From positions 62,001-126,000 of the forward strand of contig JAKATG010000021.1 of the NCBI GenBank assembly GCA_021828105.1: a stretch of 64,000 bases of DNA, written 5' to 3'. Shown here in pieces: positions 58,909 through 64,000 of this stretch. The position numbers and the translations under genes were made by a program. Under the pieces are notes generated by a model. It did no database searches and was not told the DNA's origin. It saw only the letters and a program-made list of their open reading frames with translations. Source of the DNA: Taklimakanibacter sp021828105 (GTDB taxonomy: Bacteria; Pseudomonadota; Alphaproteobacteria; Rhizobiales; Aestuariivirgaceae). The number at the start of each line of letters is the position of its first letter. Position 1 is the first letter of the stretch.

Positions 58909-60924
58909 ATGGAGCATATACAGCCTTATTTGGATTATTTTGCCCAGCATCCCGGCTGGGCGATCGCCGTGGTCTTCCTCATTGCCTTTGGGGAAGCCTT
59001 GCTCATCATCGGCCTGTTCGTGCCCTCGACAGCGGTGCTGGTGGGGGCCGGCATGCTGGTCGGGACCGGGCATCTCGAATTCTGGCCGGTCTTCATTGCC
59101 ACCGCCGTCGGCGCGATCCTCGGCGATCAGCTCTCTTATTGGGCGGGACGCCTGTTCGGCAACAGCCTCAAGACATTGTGGCCGCTCAACCGCTATCCCG
59201 TTCTCGTCGCGCGCGGGGAGGATTTCGTGCGCAGGCATGGCGGCAAGTCGATCGCCATCGGCCGTTTCGTGCCCGGCGTCAAAGCCGTCGTGCCGGGCAT
59301 CGTCGGCATGTTCGGCATGGGGCAGGTCTATTTCGCCACCATCAACGTGACCTCGGGCCTGTTCTGGACGGCGGCACATGTGCTGCCCGGCATGCTGTTC
59401 GGCCAGGTGCTGGCCATGGCGGGCGAGCTCAGCGAAAGACTGCTGATCGTCCTCCTCTTGCTGCTGCTGCTGCTCGCCATAGCGGGCTGGCTCATTCGCC
59501 TGTTCATCGGCGGCCTCGGACCAATCATCGAGAACGCCCAGGACAGTTTCGCCGCCTGGGCGCAAAAACAGCCGGGCCGCTTCTGGCCGCGCATCGGCGC
59601 CGTCATCTCGCCCGCCCACCCGGGATCGCTGTCGATCATCCTCTTCGCTGCCCTCGCGGTCACCGCCTTCATCGCCTTCCTGCACATCATGAGCAGCGTC
59701 TTCGGCCAGTCGACGCTGATCGATGCCGATCTTTCGGTCCACAATATGATGCAGGGCCTGCGCAACGCGCCGAGCGACGAGATCATGACCATCATCACCA
59801 TGCTGGGCGATGGCTTCGTCATGGTTGCGGTGGGGCTCGCCATTGTCGCCTGGCTCCTGTGGCGGCGCGAATGGCGGATCGCGGTCGCGGCCTTCCTCAC
59901 CATCCTCGCCGCGCGGCTGTTCGTGCCTTTGATGAAATTGTGGCTGCAGCGGCCGCGGCCGCTCGAGCTCTCAGGGCTCCCGGAAGTCTTCAGCTTTCCC
60001 TCCGGCCACACGACCTTCGCCACCGTGACGCTCGGCGTCTTCGCGGTGCTGGCGAGCCATGGTCTCAGAAGCTGGGGCAAGGCGGTGGTATTCGCCGCCG
60101 CCGGCATCGCCGTCATCGCCATCGCCTATTCGCGCATCTATCTCGGCGCCCATTGGATGTCGGATGTGCTGGGCGGCTTCCTGTTCGGCGCGGTCATGAT
60201 CGCCGCCTTCGGCATCGCCATCGAAGCGGTGCCGTCGCGCCGCATCATACCCTGGGGTCTGACGGTCGCGACCTTGCTCGCCTTCGCTGTCGCCGGATCG
60301 ATCCATATCTCGCGCGACTATCCGGCCAATGCCGAGACCTATGCGCCGCGCGAGGCGATCGTTCTCTACGATCGCGAGCAGTGGGAATCCGGGTCCTGGG
60401 CGAGCCTGCCCCGGCAGCGCATCGATCTCGCCGGGCGCAGCGAAGAGCCGTTCTGCGTGCAATGGGCGGGTGATCCGACGCCGCTTGCCGAAGCGCTCGG
60501 CAAGGAGGGCTGGACGGAAGAGGGCAAGTGGTCCTGGACATTGGGGCTTGCCTATCTCGATCCGCAGCGCGCGCTCAGCGATCTTGCGCCGCGCCCGGCT
60601 CTGCATCAGGGCAGGCTCGCCGACCTGACCTGGACGAAGCCGGTGGCGGGCAAGCCCGATGAACGCCTGGTCCTGCGGGCGTGGAAGACCGATGTAATGA
60701 TCGGCAAGGCGCAGGAGACCTATCCCGTCTATCTCATGAGCCTCATGCGCGAGCGCCTGCGCCGCGGTTTCCATCTTTACGCGGTGCCGTCACCGCTCCC
60801 GGCCGATGCGCCGGAACGCGAGGGCCTGGCGGCGCTGATACGCTCGATCCCTGCCGTCAGGGTCGTGGAGGCCCGAGGGCTCGAGGCCAAGGACGGCCTG
60901 ACCCTGGTCGATGCCATGAAATGA
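58909..60924 (+). CDS. DedA-PAP2-LssY fusion membrane protein
   Basis: The 671-residue membrane protein joins three domains. Residues about 1-200 form a DedA/SNARE-associated domain (LIAFGEALLIIGLFVPSTAVLVGAG and the GRFVPGVKAVVPGIVG block). A PAP2 phosphatase follows at about 270-430, with KLWLQRPRP, PSGHTTFA and SRIYLGAHWMSDV as the three catalytic motifs. An LssY-type C-terminal domain occupies the last 200 residues. Known fusions of this type act on undecaprenyl or phospholipid diphosphates at the inner membrane. The ATG at 58909 opens MEHIQPYLDYF. Confidence 0.9.
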   Translation: MEHIQPYLDYFAQHPGWAIAVVFLIAFGEALLIIGLFVPSTAVLVGAGMLVGTGHLEFWPVFIATAVGAILGDQLSYWAGRLFGNSLKTLWPLNRYPVLVARGEDFVRRHGGKSIAIGRFVPGVKAVVPGIVGMFGMGQVYFATINVTSGLFWTAAHVLPGMLFGQVLAMAGELSERLLIVLLLLLLLLAIAGWLIRLFIGGLGPIIENAQDSFAAWAQKQPGRFWPRIGAVISPAHPGSLSIILFAALAVTAFIAFLHIMSSVFGQSTLIDADLSVHNMMQGLRNAPSDEIMTIITMLGDGFVMVAVGLAIVAWLLWRREWRIAVAAFLTILAARLFVPLMKLWLQRPRPLELSGLPEVFSFPSGHTTFATVTLGVFAVLASHGLRSWGKAVVFAAAGIAVIAIAYSRIYLGAHWMSDVLGGFLFGAVMIAAFGIAIEAVPSRRIIPWGLTVATLLAFAVAGSIHISRDYPANAETYAPREAIVLYDREQWESGSWASLPRQRIDLAGRSEEPFCVQWAGDPTPLAEALGKEGWTEEGKWSWTLGLAYLDPQRALSDLAPRPALHQGRLADLTWTKPVAGKPDERLVLRAWKTDVMIGKAQETYPVYLMSLMRERLRRGFHLYAVPSPLPADAPEREGLAALIRSIPAVRVVEARGLEAKDGLTLVDAMK

Positions 60925-60987
60925 GCGCTCAGGATGGGCTGGACAAAACCGGCTAATTCCGCCAATCAAGGCCCAAAAGGTGACGAC

Positions 60988-61389
60988 GTGATCGAATTCC
61001 TCAAGCAGTTCTTTACCTGGTGGAACAGCCGGACGCTGGGCCTGTGGCTATATACTTGGCGCAAGGGCGAGTTCGTCGGCGAGGACGAGTTCGGCAACCG
61101 CTATTATCGCGCGCCCTCGGCGCTGCCGCAGTCGATCGCAGAGCGCCGCTGGGTCGTCTATAACGGCTATGCCGAAGCCTCGATGATCCCGCCCGGCTGG
61201 CATGGCTGGATGCATCACCGCCAGGCCAACCCCCCGACGAAGAACGACTACCAGCCGCGCGAATGGGAAAAGCCGCATCAGCCCAATCTCACCGGCACGG
61301 CGCGCGCCTATCGTCCGCCGGGCAGCATCATGGGCAGTACCTGGCCGAAAGTCGCCAAGCCCGATTATGAAGCGTGGCGCCCGGAATAG
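60988..61389 (+). CDS. NDUFA12-family complex I accessory subunit
   Basis: The 133-residue protein matches the NDUFA12/B17.2 family: VIEFLKQFFTWWNSRTLGLWLYTWRKGEFVGEDEFGNRYYR and PPGWHGWMHH, which in alphaproteobacteria are extra subunits of NADH:quinone oxidoreductase. The GTG at 60988 is preferred: it has Shine-Dalgarno AAGGTGA and gives the canonical start xxEFLKQFFTWW; an ATG at 60934 would add 18 residues that are not conserved. In many Hyphomicrobiales this gene sits near aat, DUF2155 and mlaD, as here. Confidence 0.92.
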   Translation: MIEFLKQFFTWWNSRTLGLWLYTWRKGEFVGEDEFGNRYYRAPSALPQSIAERRWVVYNGYAEASMIPPGWHGWMHHRQANPPTKNDYQPREWEKPHQPNLTGTARAYRPPGSIMGSTWPKVAKPDYEAWRPE

Positions 61390-61480
61390 TCATTTTTTCC
61401 GGCCTGCTGCTGCCACAATTTGCGGGTTGTCTCGAATCCCTAAAGACCGCTAGAAGGCCGAGGTCGCAAGGGACCGCATC

Positions 61481-62041
61481 ATGAAGAACACGACTGTTGA
61501 AACCGCCATTGGCGCGCTGGTCATCCTGATCGCCGCCGGCTTCTTCGCTTTCGCCTATACGACCTCGGGGAAGAGCAGCACCACGGGCGGCTACAGGCTG
61601 ACGGCCGAATTCGACAATATCGCCGGCGTCAATACCGGCACCGATGTGCGGCTTGCCGGCATCAAAGTGGGGACCGTGGTCAGCCAGTCGCTGAACCCGG
61701 ACAACTACCAGGCCGTCGTCACCATGTCGATCGATCCCAAGGTGAAGCTCACCGACGACACGACGGCGAAAGTGACATCCGAAGGCCTCCTGGGCTCGAA
61801 CTTCATCGCCCTCGATCCCGGCGGATCGGATACGATCCTTGCCGATGGCGGGCAGATCACCAACACGCAAGGGTCCGTCGATATCTGGACGCTGATCTCG
61901 ACGGCGATGTTCGACAGCGGCAAGGGCAAAGGCGACGACAAGCCGGCGGAGAACACGCAGACCCCGCCACAGCCCGAGACCGCGCCTGAGACGGCGCCGG
62001 AGCCCGAGCCGCAGCCGCAGCCGGAAACGCAGCCGCAATGA
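61481..62041 (+). CDS. mlaD: MlaD, MCE-domain lipid transport protein
   Basis: The 186-residue protein has an N-terminal membrane anchor (about residues 8-28) and one MCE domain (YRLTAEFDNIAGVNTGTDVRLAGIKVGTV, about 36-120), the periplasmic substrate-binding part of the Mla system that keeps phospholipids out of the outer leaflet. The C-terminus is a proline/glutamate-rich tail (PEPEPQPQPE). The other mla genes are not in the window. Its TGA overlaps the methyltransferase ATG (ATGA at 62038-62041). Confidence 0.9.
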   Translation: MKNTTVETAIGALVILIAAGFFAFAYTTSGKSSTTGGYRLTAEFDNIAGVNTGTDVRLAGIKVGTVVSQSLNPDNYQAVVTMSIDPKVKLTDDTTAKVTSEGLLGSNFIALDPGGSDTILADGGQITNTQGSVDIWTLISTAMFDSGKGKGDDKPAENTQTPPQPETAPETAPEPEPQPQPETQPQ

Positions 62042-62799
62042 CAGGTGGCGACTCGCGCCGCCAGACCTGGTCGGCGGCGTCCTATGACGAGCATGCGCGT
62101 TTCGTCTCCGACCTCGCCTCAGGCGTGCTCGACTGGCTCGCGCCCAAAAGCGGCGAGCGCATTCTCGATCTCGGTTGCGGCGACGGCGTGCTGACGGCGG
62201 AACTCGCGGCCAAGGGTGCTGGGGTGGTGGGCGTCGATGCGAGCGAGGATTTCGTGCGCGCCTGCCAGGCGCGGGGCCTCGATGTGCGCCTGATGGATGG
62301 CGAGGCGCTCACTTTCGCGAATGAATTCGATGCCGTGTTCTCGAATGCGGCACTCCATTGGATGACGCGTCCGGAGCGGGTGATTGCCGGCGTCGCGCGC
62401 GCCCTCAAGCCGCAAGGCCGGTTCGTCGCGGAGTTCGGCGGCCACGGCAATGTCGCGGCGATCACGACGGCGCTCCATGCGGTCGCCATGCGCCATGGCA
62501 AGGATGTCCGCCTCGCTCATCCCTGGTTCTTCCCGTCGGTCGAAACCTATCGGGGGCTCCTGGAGGCGCAAGGCTTCGCGGTGGCGCGCATCGCGCTCAT
62601 CCCGCGCCCGACGCCGCTCAAGACCGGCATGGCATCCTGGCTCAAGCTGTTCAACTCGCCCTTCTTCCACCAGTTCGGCGAGAATTTCGACGCCGCCGTG
62701 AACGAGACCGAAGAGCTCCTTGAGCCCGCTTTGTGCGATGCCCAGGGCAACTGGACGGCGGACTATGTGCGCCTGCGGGTCGAAGCGCGGACATCATGA
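62038..62799 (+). CDS. class I SAM-dependent methyltransferase
   Basis: The 253-residue protein has the SAM-binding motif ILDLGCGDGVLTAELA with VVGVDAS next, then a DAVFSNAALHWM motif typical of trans-aconitate-like and BioC-like methyltransferases. The methyl acceptor is unknown. It overlaps mlaD upstream (ATGA) and the DUF2155 gene downstream (ATGA at 62796-62799), so it is locked into that operon. Confidence 0.88.
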   Translation: MTGGDSRRQTWSAASYDEHARFVSDLASGVLDWLAPKSGERILDLGCGDGVLTAELAAKGAGVVGVDASEDFVRACQARGLDVRLMDGEALTFANEFDAVFSNAALHWMTRPERVIAGVARALKPQGRFVAEFGGHGNVAAITTALHAVAMRHGKDVRLAHPWFFPSVETYRGLLEAQGFAVARIALIPRPTPLKTGMASWLKLFNSPFFHQFGENFDAAVNETEELLEPALCDAQGNWTADYVRLRVEARTS

Positions 62800-63239
62800 C
62801 ACGTATCCTGCCACTCGTTGCTTTAATGGCGATGGTTGCGCCGGCCGCGGCCGAGCGCGTCTCCAATCCCATCGCCGTTTTTGCCGGCCTCGACAAGATC
62901 ACCGGCCTCACCACCACGTTCGAGGCGAAGATCGGCGAGCAGAAGCGCTTCGGCGGGCTCTTCATCAAGGCCGATGCCTGCTATACGCGCGATGTCACCG
63001 AGGAGCCGCGCACCACGTCCTTCGTCGAGGTCGAGGAGATCGAATCCGACGACACGCGCAAGAAGATCTTCTCCGGCTGGATGTTTGCCGAGAGCCCGGG
63101 CTTGAGCGCGGTGGAGCATCCGATCTACGATGTGTGGCTGACCGGCTGCCGCGATCCCAACGCGCCGCCGCCGGTGATCGAGCAGGTGCCGGACACCCAG
63201 CCTGTGCCGGGCGGCGAGGAAGAAGAGCCGGAAGACTGA
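62796..63239 (+). CDS. exported DUF2155 protein
   Basis: The 147-residue protein has a signal peptide (MTRILPLVALMAMVAPAAA) and a DUF2155 domain (AVFAGLDKITGLTTTFEAKIGEQKRFG; then IFSGWMFAESPGLSAVEHPIYDVWLTGC). DUF2155 proteins are periplasmic and uncharacterised. A short acidic tail (GGEEEEPED) follows. The ATG at 62796 sits in the ATGA overlap with the methyltransferase. Confidence 0.9.
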   Translation: MTRILPLVALMAMVAPAAAERVSNPIAVFAGLDKITGLTTTFEAKIGEQKRFGGLFIKADACYTRDVTEEPRTTSFVEVEEIESDDTRKKIFSGWMFAESPGLSAVEHPIYDVWLTGCRDPNAPPPVIEQVPDTQPVPGGEEEEPED

Positions 63240-63255
63240 TCAAGGTGGTGTCCGA

Positions 63256-64000
63256 GTGAACCAGGCATTCCATCTCGTCGAAGCCTCGATCGCCGAACTG
63301 CGCCAGGCCCTCGATAGCGGCATCGTCACCAGCGTCGAGCTGGTGGGCGCCTATTTGCGCCGCATCGCGCATTACGACCGTCACGGCATTGCGCTCAACG
63401 CTGTTCCGGTGCTCGATCCTTCGATGTTCGAAATGGCGGCGGCATCCGACAGACGGCGCCGCGCGGGGAAGCTGCTCGGACCTCTGGACGGCATACCTTA
63501 CACGGCCAAGGACAGCTATCGGGTGAAGGGGCTGACGGTGGCCGCGGGCTCGCCGGCTTTCGAGCATCTCGTCGCCGGCGACCATGCTTTCACGATAGAG
63601 CGGCTGCGCGAAGCGGGTGCCGTTCTCATCGGCCTCACCAACATGCCGCCCATGGCCAATGGCGGCATGCAGCGTGGTGTCTATGGCCGGGCCGAAAGCC
63701 CCTACAATGGCGACTATCTGACGGCTGCTTTCGCCTCGGGCTCGTCCAACGGCTCAGGGACGGCGACGGCCGCGAGCTTCGCCGCCTTCGGTCTCGGCGA
63801 AGAAACATGGTCGTCGGGGCGCGCTCCCGCCTCGAATAACGGCCTCGTCGCCTATACGCCCTCGCGCGGGGTGATCTCGGTGCGCGGCAACTGGCCGTTG
63901 GTGCCGACGATGGACGTCGTCGTGCCGCATACGCGCGGCGTCGATGACCTGCTGGAATTGCTCGACGTCATCGTCGCCGACGATGACATCGCCCGCGGCG
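63256..64000 (+). CDS. amidase, amidase-signature family (runs off the window)
   Basis: The frame runs 248 codons to the window end without a stop. It begins with GTG 63256 (Shine-Dalgarno AAGGTGG, 63242-63248). It has the amidase signature: Lys85 in YTAKDSY, the glycine/serine-rich stretch GSSNGSGTATAASFAAFGLGEETW and the nucleophile region WSSGRAPAS (S186/S187), completing a Ser-cisSer-Lys triad. The signature reads EETWSSGR rather than the usual TDTGGSIR, so it belongs to a divergent branch. Substrate unknown. Confidence 0.88.
   Translation, partial: MNQAFHLVEASIAELRQALDSGIVTSVELVGAYLRRIAHYDRHGIALNAVPVLDPSMFEMAAASDRRRRAGKLLGPLDGIPYTAKDSYRVKGLTVAAGSPAFEHLVAGDHAFTIERLREAGAVLIGLTNMPPMANGGMQRGVYGRAESPYNGDYLTAAFASGSSNGSGTATAASFAAFGLGEETWSSGRAPASNNGLVAYTPSRGVISVRGNWPLVPTMDVVVPHTRGVDDLLELLDVIVADDDIARG

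Noticed and set aside
58801..59742. Minus-strand frame of 313 codons under the DedA-PAP2 gene.
   Set aside because: It is rich in Asp, Glu, His and Arg as expected for an antisense frame opposite membrane segments, and the plus-strand gene has clear motifs.

Overview
The window is about 64 kb of GC-rich chromosome from an alphaproteobacterium, most likely of the order Hyphomicrobiales (Rhizobiales). This rests on gene content and order: an HdaA-type DnaA regulator, polyphosphate kinase and exopolyphosphatase, RNase D and AspRS in one neighbourhood with purM/purN; an NDUFA12 complex I accessory subunit next to mlaD and a DUF2155 protein; a cobalamin-dependent ribonucleotide reductase; and many ATGA/GTGA stop-start overlaps. 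I cannot name the genus. I see no rRNA, tRNA, insertion sequence, prophage or CRISPR array, so this is mostly core chromosome with accessory pockets.

Region 1 (1-9.6 kb): the start of a divergent exported protein, holC, a membrane zinc peptidase with an ABC-F ATPase, PEP carboxylase, and a polar amino acid ABC transporter followed closely by a formyltransferase-fold gene. Region 2 (9.7-24.3 kb): a VOC protein, a sugar dehydrogenase with an AhpD-like protein, a repeat-rich exported OmpA-domain protein, ndk, a VUT transporter, two tandemly duplicated EamA transporters, and a same-strand run of a dimethylglycine/sarcosine dehydrogenase-like flavoenzyme, a periplasmic caspase-YARHG protein, an M15 peptidase and an orphan Phd-type antitoxin. 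An SH3 protein, an oxalate decarboxylase and a TrmH-type methyltransferase follow. Region 3 (24.4-31.3 kb) is metabolic and regulatory accessory DNA: a molybdopterin oxidoreductase with an L-threonate dehydrogenase-like gene, small exported or membrane ORFs, a YafY/WYL regulator with an operator-like palindrome, and a flavin monooxygenase divergent from a DUF1801 gene across a palindrome.

Region 4 (31.3-46.6 kb) is the housekeeping core: purN-purM read left, while DUF2066, a CDP-alcohol phosphatidyltransferase, an AI-2E permease, hdaA, ppk and ppx read right, then rnd and aspS diverge, and aspS is followed by a glycosyltransferase with two tandem copies of the same domain. Region 5 (46.7-58.7 kb) holds envelope genes (an exported protein, an L,D-transpeptidase, a ceramidase-like membrane protein), a 25-residue lysine/alanine histone-tail-like protein with its own Shine-Dalgarno and terminator, an unusual 538-bp spacer with twin palindromes and T-tracts, an OGFr-domain protein, an orphan VapB, and nrdJ with paired NrdR boxes and a perfect DnaA box upstream, followed by an S41 protease and a drug-efflux MFS pump. 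Region 6 (58.9-64 kb) holds a DedA-PAP2-LssY fusion, NDUFA12, mlaD, a methyltransferase, DUF2155 and the start of an amidase.

A replication and nucleotide theme recurs: HolC (polymerase clamp loader), HdaA (DnaA inactivation), purMN, ndk, and nrdJ under apparent NrdR and DnaA control. An envelope theme also recurs: OmpA-domain protein, M15 and L,D-transpeptidases, MlaD and DedA-PAP2. The strongest candidates for something undescribed are the caspase-YARHG/M15/Phd cluster, the 25-residue basic protein with its spacer, the OmpA protein built on a duplicated 159-bp lysine/glutamine repeat, and the two-domain glycosyltransferase.
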